Source: Dichetophora obliterata
Taxonomy: Eukaryota > Arthropoda > Insecta > Diptera > Sciomyzidae
Direction of reading: 5' to 3'
NCBI GenBank assembly: GCA_963920525.1
Contig: OY986438.1
Location: 47,327,788-47,391,787, forward strand
DNA length: 64,000 bases
Below are positions 44,331 through 55,029 of the stretch, piece after piece. Every line of letters starts with the position of its first letter. The stretch's first letter is position 1. The notes below the pieces were generated by a model, which was not told where the DNA came from, searched no databases, and worked only from the letters and a program-made list of their open reading frames with translations. The position numbers were made by a program, and so were the translations under genes.

Positions 44331-44697
44331 TTATGTTGATTTTATATGATTTAAATACAAATTCTAAATGTTTGATAGTTTAAATCATACTTGATTTTAA
44401 ATACAAATTCTAGTTATTTGATAGTTTAAAATCGTTTATTGAGCTTTAGATCAAAGTTAGAACAATTAATTGCTCTAACGAATCTTTCCAAAGAAACAAC
44501 AACAACAATAACAACAACAACGTGTTTTTTTTTCAATATGAAAAGGAAAAAATCACTAGCTGATTTTATTGCAATTTCGGCCCTGCTTACGGCTTCATCA
44601 GAAATCTTTGTGATACGCCTTGCAAGCGCGCACTAGCGTATGATTTCAACTATCGAGCATTTAGAATTTGTATTTAAATCATATAAAATCAACATAA
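44331..44697 (-). mobile_element. MITE-like element with 40-bp perfect inverted ends and a ribozyme
   Basis: The first 40 bp (TTATGTTGATTTTATATGAT...) are the exact complement of the last 40 bp, and pairing continues with mismatches to about 60 bp. TA lies at the outer edges. Inside are GAGCTTTAGATCAA, a GTTAGA...TCTAAC hairpin, (CAACAA)n and a hammerhead fold. A second copy at 60014-60281 lacks the right terminus. No coding. Confidence 0.8.
44552..44614 (-). ncRNA. Hammerhead ribozyme copy 3 (AUA-type)
   Basis: Outer stem I is ATCAC/GTGAT and inner stem I is ATTT/AAAT, with internal loop AAAG/CAGCTA. The core is CUGAUGA (44601-44595), stem II GCC/GGC preceded by an A-C mismatch, then GAAA, a 2-bp stem III AT-TGCA-AT, and A17 at 44567. 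The NUH triplet is AUA, allowed but slower than GUC. The internal-loop side AGCTA is the same as in copies 1 and 2. Confidence 0.6.
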
Positions 44698-45480
44698 TTT
44701 TAAAAGAAATTAAGAGAGTCCAGCTTTTATAGAATTATTATAGAAAATGCTGACTAAAAATTTTCAGTTTGCATGAACAACACACAAAAATAAGTATGTC
44801 TCTATTTCATAACTATAATAATTGTAGAGATCCTTTTCAGTCTATAAAAATCAACGAACTTATCAACTGGCTCATTAAGAATAGACTCGCACAATTTTAA
44901 AGTTAAATTTTTGGAAACAGCATACGATTATGCTATCAAACATTGTAAGATTAGAAACAATAATCTACTTTATCTTTCAAGTATTCGGAATCAACGATCA
45001 TAAATCTATTGAAATTGACTACAATATTGAAAACACATGAACTTTTCTAGGACATCGTGATGTTTAAGGATATTTTGGAAAAAGAAGATATTATATCGAG
45101 ATTAAATTTTGAATATGCACTTATCTATCTTATAATCATTGATCCTTATCAAGTTTAGTGCAATTTAAATAATTTTAAGAAATATGTTATTATCAAGTTC
45201 ACTCTGAAGTAGGCCTTTTTGAAGGAAGATAGTAATGAAATTTCGTATGTGTTTAGTTTATTCTATTATCAGCTGATTTGGCCCTTTAAGATTTTTCATA
45301 TAATCAATATTTAGGTTAGTACCTACAACTTCATCTAAAAATCTTTGCAATATAATGTTTTTATAATTTATGTAATTTTTTAAGGATATCTTAGAGCAGG
45401 AAGATGTGAACCACATCTTAAGAATTTTTACACCATAAATTTTTAAAAAATGTCCTGATTTTAAGGACAAACTGGAGTAG

Positions 45481-45610
45481 AAATATTCAATCAGATCGAA
45501 ATGAAGTTTTGTAGTTTACATGTTTGTTACAATACCTATCGAATGTGTGCCCTGAATCAAATCGATGCTATGTACTTTTGCAATTCGCTCCGGCCTAATG
45601 TACAGTTTAA
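45481..45610. other. Short unassigned gap
   Basis: Nothing is recognised between the inverted repeat and the piggyBac remnant. Confidence 0.4.
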
Positions 45611-47086
45611 CCGACTTTGTACCAGACTACATAAATGTGTTAATATCTTTATGAAATTTTCGGGGCTAGTTAGAAATAGGCTAAAAATAATTTTTGTGTG
45701 TTTTTTTTACTACCTGTGATTACCTGTGAAAATTGCTGGTTGAGATCTCGACCGCTGGGATAATTAGAGCAATCAATTTTCTGTGTGATATGAAATATAA
45801 CAATATAAATGGGAAATCAATTTCATTATGAAAACGGGTTGATTAAGATAAGTAAATATGAGTGCTTAAGATTTGAGAATAAAAAGATCGAGGAATTAAG
45901 ATGTTATTTTTATTTGTTGATGTAGGTTTTTTTTATTCAAAAATGGTAGGTCAAACAAAGTTATTTTAAATTTGTGTGGTAGACTTTGAAGCAATTATCC
46001 GCATGTAAATTTATATAACACTTAGCGCAAGTATAGGCAGTATGCTTCTTGCATATTTTACATCGGCGATAGCAGTGCTTTACACGCACAGACATGTGCA
46101 TACCTTTTATATTGGGCAATGATGTTGGGCGGTCTATGAAGTCGTCACTTCCATTTTCTTCATCAGAAGTAAATTCGGTGTTTGTTACTGGTTCGACGGA
46201 TAACAACAGAGTTTTTGTTACGGAGTTCTTGAAATCAAGTTGGCTCATGGGCTTCTGTTTGATTTTTTCAGCAACCATGCAATGCAATTTCCACACATTG
46301 ACACTGGCGCTGTCCAAGCAGGTAACCCAAAGTGGCCACGAAAACTTTTTGCCTCTGATTCCAATTCGATAATTAGCGACTGCATTATCATGCAAGTCAA
46401 CCCCGCCCATATACTTATTGTAATTTGCAATAAGGTTGGTTTGGTGTACAGGAAAAAATTTTACAAAAATTACAAATTTGTAGGCATTTAATTCTACACG
46501 CGAAATTTTGGTGTATACTCAACACTAACACATACTTACCATAACGTGTTTGTTCAATGTGTTAGTTGGACATTATTATTGAATGTCAAATTTCCAAGCC
46601 AATTAAATGTACCGACATATAAAAGACAGCGAAAATTTGACATTTTAACTCTCCAATCATCGTTGTAAACTTGGCTACATTGAACAAATTTTTAACGCTA
46701 ATTATGCCAGCGGTCAAGATCTCGACCAGCCATGTTCGAGGCTGCCGGGCGATCAGCAAGAGCAGCTGTAATAACTAGTTTGTATATATTGAAGTATATT
46801 TGAACTGTTAGCTATATAAATCAATAACCCTTTTTTATTTTTCTATTTTATGCAAGTAGTTACAATTATTTTAACAATATGCTATTTTTAGTCTATTCTT
46901 GTGTCCTCCCAGGTAGAACTTTAAAAAAGGGAGGGGTGGTAAAAAACTCTAGGTCGGAAAGCCAATATGCCAAACTTAATTATAAATTAAAAAAATAATA
47001 TAATTCCATCACCTAATATTTTTAATTATTTAATGAAAAAAAGCAAAAGTTTGTGGTCGAGATCTCGACCACTAGTACAAAATGGG
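45611..47086 (-). mobile_element. piggyBac remnant
   Basis: TTAA lies at both sides (45607-45610 and 47087-47090). The ends read CCGACTTTGTACCAG and, inward from the right, CCCATTTTGTACTAG. The interior carries the C-terminal part of a piggyBac transposase on the minus strand. Palindromic GGTCGAGATCTCGACC motifs lie near 45743, 46705 and, perfect, at 47053-47072. At 1476 bp the element has lost most of its coding region. Confidence 0.8.
45961..46480 (-). pseudogene. piggyBac transposase, C-terminal part
   Basis: The frame reads NLIANYNKYMGGVDLHDN and then NYRIGIRGKKFSWPLW, the hallmark block just after the third catalytic aspartate, and finishes with a cysteine-rich domain (CYRRCKICKKH..YTCAKCYINLHADNCFKVYH) that in piggyBac binds the terminal repeats. 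The D in MGGVD is kept. Upstream the catalytic core is lost around 46500, where unrelated AT-rich sequence with a TAACACA/TGTGTTA pair begins. About 165 codons remain of the ~550-600 usual. Confidence 0.88.
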
Positions 47087-47175
47087 TTAAGTAAGGAAAT
47101 ACCTGTTTATCTGGAAAAAGTATTTCATTACTGTTATTATATGGGAAATATCGTGATATTTTATGTTCTGTATTG

Positions 47176-48003
47176 TAGAGGTGGGTAATAGCACAATTTT
47201 TTGTGTGTTGACTCACCAGCACATGTGCACCCTTGTGTGTCAGCATACTGTGCTAGCACAATTGTGCCACAATCGAACAAAGCACTCACAAAAGTGTCGA
47301 TAACAAATAGAGTGCTAACACCCTTTCTATTGAATTGTTTACAATATTCACAAATTGCATATTGTCAATTATTGCAAGTAAACCAAAGTAAAAGCAAAAT
47401 CAACTGTACTAGCAAAAACTTACAAAATGTAAGTAATGCAGTGCACAGTAGCGATAACCAATGAGTATCAGTGAAGAAGCTTAGCACAACACTCTGCTAT
47501 TCATCCCCACACAGCATACAAAAGTAACTTTAAGCTCAAAAGTTCGTCAAAGCTCTGCTCTTTAGGGGCCCTCAAACGATACTACATGTCCATCCGACCT
47601 GTCAAGTCATCACACATGTAGTATCGTTCGTGTGCAAGAAATCAAGGCGGATGGACATGTCCGATGGAAGTTGAAAAATTTTGACTTTTTGCTAAGTACG
47701 TCCGACATGTAGTTCCGTTTGCGTGCGCGGCCATCCAACTTAGTACATTTTGCCATTTGTTGAAAATTTTCAGAGAGAGCACATCTCGCGGCAAAACTGC
47801 CGAACGTAAGAAATATTGTATTACTTACTTACTTACTCGTTACTTTATCGAACTACATGTACGTCCGTCATGTAGTATCGTTTGAGGGAACCTTTTGCGT
47901 GCTATTGTGCCACTGTGTGAGTCAACGTAGTGTGCTAGCACACATTACACACTACAGGGAGTCAGCACAACGCCATAGCACAGCACTGAGTTACCCACCT
48001 CTA
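47176..48003. mobile_element. Non-autonomous hAT element
   Basis: The 8-bp duplication CTGTATTG flanks it exactly (47168-47175 and 48004-48011). Ends TAGAGGTGGGTAA and TTACCCACCTCTA are perfect 13-bp inverted repeats of hAT type. The 828-bp interior is rich in GTGCTAGCACA and GTCAACAC-like repeats and holds a second inserted element (47569-47888). No hAT transposase is seen. Confidence 0.9.
47569..47888. mobile_element. Element nested in the hAT copy
   Basis: CCCTCAAACGATACTACATG at 47569-47588 is the exact complement of 47869-47888. Further inverted ACATGTAGTATCGT copies lie inside (47623-47636). I find no clear target duplication (flanks TTTAGGGG and AACCTTTT), so the class is open. A short (TTAC)n run lies near 47820-47836. 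Confidence 0.75.
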
Positions 48004-48011
48004 CTGTATTG

Positions 48012-48714
48012 TGTTTGGTATTTTAATTTAAAAAAAAAAACCGCTCGCATGAATTCTGTTAAAGTAATGATTTATATAATAAGGCTATTCACAGTTTGAA
48101 TACGCAGGCCTGTTATTTATAAATAAAAGAAGCACTCGTACTTTCATGCTCTGTCCATAGCTGCATAATTACACACATCACAGGGTTGCATAATTATTGA
48201 ATACGGCAGTCACATGGCAGGGTGATCACAGTTTTAACAATAACAAATGCTATAAATACGATTTCTTAAATTTACTGTGAATAGCCCTAATAATTTGAAA
48301 AAACCTTCCACATAAACTTCTATTTAAAAATTCATTTTAGTATGTCAGATAGATTTGTATACCTAAATTTTTTTACTGAAGTGGCCTACGATGAATAATG
48401 ATGGATCCATATTTATTGTTGGTTTTCCAACCAAAAATAATCACTCTGAAGAATCAAGTAGTAAATTGTTATTTTTTGTTTTTATATATAAATTTTTATT
48501 CTAACTTCCGTACTCTGATCACAAATGGGCGATTCTCTGATTCGAGGGTGAACCAAACTAATCTCAAACGATAGTATTTGGCAACAATAACAAAAGTCCA
48601 AGTCGCTTTTTGCTCTACTACGTCACAAATTTTTTTTACAGTTTTTTTAAATTTAAATTTTTTTTGGTCAAAATGAAATGAACAAATATAAAAAATTATA
48701 TGTTAAATTTAACA
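48012..48714. other. AT-rich stretch, nothing recognised
   Basis: No gene or paired ends are seen. Confidence 0.5.
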
Positions 48715-48935
48715 TAGGGTGGTTCTTGTCTTCAGAAGCCTAAATTAAAATTTTCCGGGAAATATTTTTTCGGAACACTTTAACCCCCTAGCTCCTTCCA
48801 GTGTGGGTCAATTTTACCCTTTTTTTTGGAAAAGACCCTATAAGTCAACTTTGGAGGGAGGTCAAGGGTTAAAAACTTCCAAAAAATATTCTCCAGAAAA
48901 TTTCACTAGGGGTCACCCAAGACAAGCAACCTCTA
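48715..48935. mobile_element. Palindromic MITE, 221 bp
   Basis: The left arm TAGGGTGGTTCTTGTCTT...AAAATTTTCCGGGAAATATT and the right arm are imperfect complements over about 85 bp each, leaving a ~45-base centre around 48800-48855. TTAACCC occurs at the inner ends of the arms. No coding; no clear target duplication. Confidence 0.75.
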
Positions 48936-51900
48936 CGAGTAAAAGATTACACATAAGATACGAACCGAAAAGATGATACATTTACTTTTAAGCAACTATT
49001 GCATCGTGCGATAATAATATCTTTACTTAGTAATAAATTTGTAATATTCTAACGGTTCGGCGTAATGGTATAAAGCTATATTTATATTCGTAATACTTTA
49101 TAAGTTATAGTAATTATAGTAATTAGTAATTAGAATTCGCAATTGCTTTTTCGAGAAACTTAAGTCTTAGAGCAAAATCATAAAATGATTGCTTATGATT
49201 GTGAGTTAATTGTTTTCTCGTAAACCAAAGGTTTGCAGTAGTAACGTCAAAGATTTTACATAAAATGTTAAATATACTTTTTCAAAGACTTGCTTGCAAA
49301 TTTTTTACACTTCCTAAAATTCACACCCGACAACTTTTGCTCAGCGTGCTAAAAACTTTATCATGCTTAAAAATCACATATTAATGAAAATTCATGCGTT
49401 ATAATCAAAGTATTTTATTTCGTGTTGCTACTATAATTTTAATCAATATTTTATTTTCTCCCATTTTTACACACGTTGTTGGTCATAGCTTTATATTTTC
49501 TTAGTTTATCGACGCTTGGAAATGCTGGTTATTCGATATTCTTCCGCTGTTAATCTTGGTTGTGGCATCAAGAAACGCAACAACATGCAACGCAGCAGTG
49601 TTGCAGCAACAGCAGTGGATGTTGCGGAGATTCCTTATACATTATTGTGATATCTTATTTTTCTAAATTACAGCCATTAAATAGCAAACGTTCGTTTGGT
49701 TGGTTTAAATGTCTGGCCTTTAATTTTAAGCATCCAATATTTTATCCCATTCACTTGGTAGCACCCAGCAAATCAATGAATTGTATCTTTATCTATTCCT
49801 ACTCTCAATTTAAAATTAAATTTGAATTTATATATCGTTTGCCTTAAGCTTGCCACAATCTTGGCTGCTGAACTGTCACCACAAAATCTGTTTCTGCCAG
49901 TTGACTCATTTTTGATAGTTTTCCTTGAGCTCCGAAAAGTTAACAAACAAAATTTGTTTAACATAAATTTTTCCCAATACCAGGCACAGCAGAACTCATG
50001 TGAGTCACGTACGCGCAGGTTTACTGAAGGCTTGACAGACGTCGCCAAAGTTTTGACAATCGAACGTAGGAAAAAAAAATATAAAGTAAACAAGAAAACA
50101 CACAGAGCACAATAAACCTTAATAAAGCAAAACAGCGTAAATGATCATTGATATGCATGAAGCGTACGTTACGGCTGAAACGAGGCTTTGCCACAAATCG
50201 ACGTAAATTAATTTAAAACATTTAATTTGAGTATGCACTAAAATTAAGATTTTTCCCTAAATATTCTAAAAAAATTGAACAATTTGATTATTTTTAAAAT
50301 TTTCCATATATATATTCATTTTTGTTGTTGCGTTGTGGAACTCACACGTTGTCAACCACGCCTGTCTCGTTTTCTCACCCATAAACTAATCATGTGACAG
50401 CAACTTGATACGCCAGATACACGAAATTTATTTATTTCATTATCACCCAGACTACATCTGATGAATGCAGCGCAATAAATAAAGGACAGGCAGAATTATT
50501 AATTTTGTATCTTTATATCTTGATGTCAACCAAGAGAGAACCTTAAAAGGCAGCCTGAGGATATTTAAAAAAAAAATATAGTTTTTTTTATTTTGTGGTG
50601 CTTAATCTTGCCCTTGCATCTTTATCATATTCGTTGAAGTTCTTTTCTTTTGGTTTTTAAACATTTTAAACATTGATTCTTGTCTGTTTATGTTACTGCT
50701 GGTTTTATTTTTCCTTTTTCCCATAATTTATTTACCTCGCTCGTTGTGGGTTGCACATTTTCTTGTGTTTGCCGTAGTTCTATTTAACTCGCCACACTGT
50801 TCGATATCTGAACGACAGATTAATGTTTGTGCTTTCTTGTTGTTGTTATTGTTGTGATGTTGTAGATTTAATCAATAAGTTGCGTGCATGATTTTTGAAC
50901 ACTTTGTTTATTCTTCCTGCATGATACATAGCAGGCAGGTACCTTTTTTTCGTCCTCTACCAATGCATTCTTAAGTCTTGTCTGTTTGTCTGTCTGTCTG
51001 TCCATCTGTCTGCCTAGCTTAATGTTTAAATGGCTGCGTGATAAAATTAATGTTTACCATTGTGACACAGCAGGCATTTGTCCAAATATTTGTATAAAGT
51101 TTCATTTAACAAATTTAACCATAATACACAAAAAAAAATTCCCTTTCAATGTCTGGAAAAATATGATCTTTATTTAAGTTGAACTGCCTGACATTCAATA
51201 AATAGCCAAATAGAGAACTCACAGGATGCACATTATGCTCGGGATGTAGATAATCAAGTTTCTCCTATCATATTCTATCTATTCAGACTCCAACAAATAT
51301 TTCAGTTTTTTATAAAACTATTATTACAGTTGCTAAAAAATGCAAGTTTTAAGTATTTTTAATGAAGTTGTTGAAATATGTGTGATATTTAAAACTAAAT
51401 TTTTAAGGAATACATTTGGATAAATTTGAAAAAAGTTTTAATATTTATTTAATATACCAATTTTGTACCTAGATTTTGAGATGGTGTGATGGAGAAAAAT
51501 TAAATTCAAAAACATAATCGAAATCTTTTTTGAAATTTCAGTATGAGTTCCTTTGTTAGCGTTTCATGTTAACTTGTGAAAAGTTCAACTCAAAAGAAGA
51601 TAAAAAATTATACATCAGGGCGTATCGAATTACAATTTTTTTTCAAATTTCATATTATAAGAAGTCTCTAAATTTCATATTCTAAGAATTGGGTGGGTCA
51701 GGATCTCCTAAAAAAATTTTAGAAAAAAATAAGGCTATCTTCCTCTCCCGCAAGGACAAAGTTGTTTTTTGAGAATAACAGTAAAAAATCACGATCTCAA
51801 AATGCTTTAATTTTTGTAAGAAAATCTACATATGTGTTAAGGCAAAAGTAAATAATAGCTTTAACTAACAATATTTTGGCAAACACGATGCTGCTCTTCG

Positions 51901-52800
51901 TTTTTACCCAAAAGATCCTGTGTGAAGGATATTTGAATCTATAGGTACACTCAAGATAGCACAGAAGTTTTAATTGTTTTTTGGTTGTCTAAATTTTAGT
52001 GATACTGATAACAGTATTAAGGCTTTCCTTCCATCTCTTATAGTTTAGGTGCTTTTGAACAACTGTTACCAAAGCAAAGTATAAAAATAGAAATATTTAA
52101 AATTAATCAAGAAATGGCTAAAATATTCGTTTTGAAAATCACGCTTTTTCATTCGCATTAAGGCGAGTCCGTGTCTTAAGTCTTTTTGGCATTTTTTCAA
52201 CTTTAAACGCTCATATCTGCTAAACAGTACCACCTATCAAAAATCTAACAATTTTGTGCACACCTACAGCTCAAAGCCTTTCTTATGATATATCAAGAGT
52301 TTCTGTTGCGTTTGTAGCTTTCCTGTAATAAGGGGACCCCTATGAATATATTTAAAATATTGATGATTTTATCATGAGTCCAAATTTTTTTTTAAGTACT
52401 GAATTCTCTTACTTTTTTTTCTAAATCAGCTGTTTTTATTAGAAACTTTTTTGCTTGTTCATAAAATTATGCATTGTTGAATAGAACTTTTTAAGTTGAA
52501 CACTTACTTTGGTGATTTAACTAAGTACAAATCCAATTTCAAACTGTTTAATAAACAATAAGGAATACCATAGAAAATACATTTCATTGATTTTATTGAC
52601 AGCTGCTTTGAAAGTGCATTTGACACATTTATGCAAGTTAACTACAGCTGTCAACTGTCAAACATGTTTGTGCCCTTTTGTAGTATGGCTCACGAAAGCA
52701 GCAACTGATAAAGAAAACTTTAAGAAATATATTTATAAATGCATGTTATTCAACAAGCAATGCAAATACAACGCAACAGCTATTTGATGTATAAAAATGC
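48936..52800. other. AT-rich stretch, no gene supported
   Basis: Overlapping frames at 49773-50115 on both strands cancel each other as evidence. A (TCTG)n microsatellite lies at about 50980-51015. The rest shows no domains or terminal repeats. Confidence 0.5.
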
Positions 52801-54950
52801 ATGGAAAATGGGGGGGGGGGAAACACCCTGTATCTCAAGTGTTGATAGGGAACACTCAATTTATTGCTCAAATCAAACGTCAATAAAGTATTATTATAAA
52901 AATAAAGCAAAGATTGTTGACATGCATAAATAAACACGCACAAACTACTGTTTACAGATAAGCTGGCAACGCCAACCACACTATCATAAGATCGTGTTTT
53001 CTTCTCTCCTTTTTTGTAATTTTTTTTTTTTACATAAAACATGAAATTATTACAACTCAGGAACAACTCTTCTTCAAATTTAAGCACTTAAGGTGCGCCA
53101 ACACTTTAGTCAAAACCACAGCTAAACACCATCTAATCTAAATCTGACCAAAAATAATTTAATCTTAAAATTTAACAATTGTGTAAACAACGATATCAGT
53201 AAAATATTGGAACAAAATGAACTGCAGCCAGGTTGACAGTTTTCGTGACAAGCTGTCGGACGATCTGTCTGTCAAGCGCGTGTCATAAATTTATCGCACG
53301 CGCAACTTGCGCTTTTTATCGAGCAACACAGTCAATCGTGGCTCAATCGTCAGACTTAATCTATATTTTAAGTAGGTAAAAATGGAGGGGGGGGAGGTCA
53401 AAAAGAACTATAGAGCTTTGATTAATTTATGGCATTTTTTAGGGAACACAAAATTATCAAACATTCTCGTTCATAAATGCAGCAGAAAAAAAAAACCGAA
53501 GGCAAATAAAAGTAACAGCTTGTGTAGCAAAAGCAAAGCATGTCAAAGAAAAATAAGTATCATGATATAATTTAAGACTTGAATAGCAGCAATCAGCAAA
53601 AAGCATGCAATTCCATAATAATTTTGCTGCTGTTGCTGCTATTTTTTTTTTTCACTTATTACTATTTTTGATATATCTGCTACTTATATTACATTGTGTT
53701 TGTTGGAGTTTTTCGATAAAACTTTTTCCCTACAATGCTGTGGCTTGTTCTTCTTTTGCCATGTGTGCGGTTTCATAAGAAATTCATATAAATCAATGCG
53801 CACTCGAGAGATAAGGTGAAAACCTCATAAATAATGTAGCCAACTTCAAGTGTTTTGTTGTTAATATGTTTTTGTTGTTGTTGTCGATGTTGTATTCTGT
53901 GCTTTTTTTTATAAGGCAGTTAGTGTAGCTACCGCTGTTTTATCTACAACAAAGTTGTAAGTTTCTTAAGTTTCAATATAATTTATGTTAAATTCAAAAA
54001 AAAAATCCCACATGAGGTAGTTTTTGTAGTGGAAAATATGTATTTTCAACTTTATTGAAATGAAATAATAATTTATGATTGAACACTCGATGGTATTAAA
54101 TTTATATAGTATGTGTGTGGGTTGCTTTTGACGTGATAGATCGTACTTCATAAAAAAAAACCTAAAAATAATATCGTTCAAATTCAAGCAGGCTCTCATT
54201 TTCATAACCGAAAAGGATTTACTTCGATAAAGTTTCTAATTCGAACTCTGCGCGTGACAGATACTACATTTTAGTCAACATCTTACGGATTTTATAGACA
54301 ACATCAACTCTATTGTGAAATTAAGCTTTAGCCGCCGTAAAGCGTTGTTTGCTTTGAGTAGCAGAAGAATTAATAAAACCATTACAAAGAAGATTTTGCT
54401 CAATTTTAACTTTTTGCATAAACAAACTTTTTAATCCATTTAAATGTAATGTTAAGAGTTTATTTCTGTGTTTTATTTCTTTCGCCGCTTCCTTTTACTC
54501 TTCCTTTCGCTTCTTCTACTGGCTTTTGCTTATTTATTGTCATCAACTGCAGTTGATGAGTTTTTCTTCTTCCACTTCTTCTTTTGCTTTGTGCCATAAT
54601 AAATTTCTGTACCAAATACTTTTTCTAACTGCTAAAATAACTCAACATAATCAAAACTTTTCCGCACTTCATCGGTAGTGAAAAATAACAAACATTTTCC
54701 GAGTTGGTCGCTTTGCTGATTGTTGTTTGTTACTGAAGTTGTTGTTTGTTACTGAATTTGTTGTTGTTTTTGTTGTTGTTGGTGGTGTGGGTGCTGATTC
54801 CAATTCGACTTCGAGTTAGGGTCACAACGTCAAACTTTAAATGTAAACATGATGATGAAAATGGCGCACAATAAACGCGGTCAAGTGGAAAAACTTTTTA
54901 ATTTTCCACTGAGTTGACTTCAAGTGCAAGATTCTCAAGTGAATCTTTTA
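52801..54950. other. Non-coding with simple repeats
   Basis: Contents: a G run at 52810-52820 directly followed by AAACACCCTGTATC (the word that ends the MITE at 62320); a GCGCGTG...CACGCGC hairpin near 53275-53305; (GTT)n tracts near 53870 and 54720-54785; a TTGTTTGTTACTGAA duplication near 54722-54760. No gene is supported. Confidence 0.5.
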
Positions 54951-54981
54951 AGAAATGAAATAAAAAATATACCCATTCACA

Positions 54982-55028
54982 CCCCCCTCCCCTCCCACCC
55001 TCACCCCGTTCCACCATCCCTATACCCC
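54982..55028 (-). other. G-quadruplex-forming tract
   Basis: The minus strand carries at least six runs of three or more G in 47 bases (plus strand CCCCCCTCCCCTCCCACCC, then further C runs CCCC, CCC and CCCC up to 55028). Loops are mostly 1-4 bases, so four-layer folding is possible on the minus strand or an i-motif on the plus. Confidence 0.7.
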
Positions 55029-55029
55029 A

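Larger units (their letters stand above)
43310..45480. mobile_element. Element bounded by ~400-bp inverted repeats, second example
   Basis: Left arm 43310-43700 and right arm 45000-45480 are diverged inverted copies. Paired landmarks are ACTACAATATTG (45019) with its complement at 43656; CGTGATGTTTAAGGATATTTTGG (45055) with the complement near 43605-43628; and AAATGTCCTG...AACTGGAG (45450) with the complement near 43340-43375. The centre holds a deleted mariner (43801-44266) and a hammerhead repeat (44331-44697). No transposase is recognised. The architecture parallels 22250-24135. Confidence 0.6.

Noticed and set aside
47570..47890. CRISPR-like repeated ACATGTAGTATCG words
   Set aside because: Copies are inverted and unevenly spaced inside a TIR element, in a eukaryotic context.
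49773..50115. Overlapping ~100-codon frames on both strands
   Set aside because: Mutually overlapping frames in moderate-GC DNA with no motifs; neither is preferable.
52810..52835. G run followed by AAACACCCTGTATC, matching the end of the MITE at 62320
   Set aside because: Only ~14 bp match and no partner end is nearby; kept as a remark, not an element.
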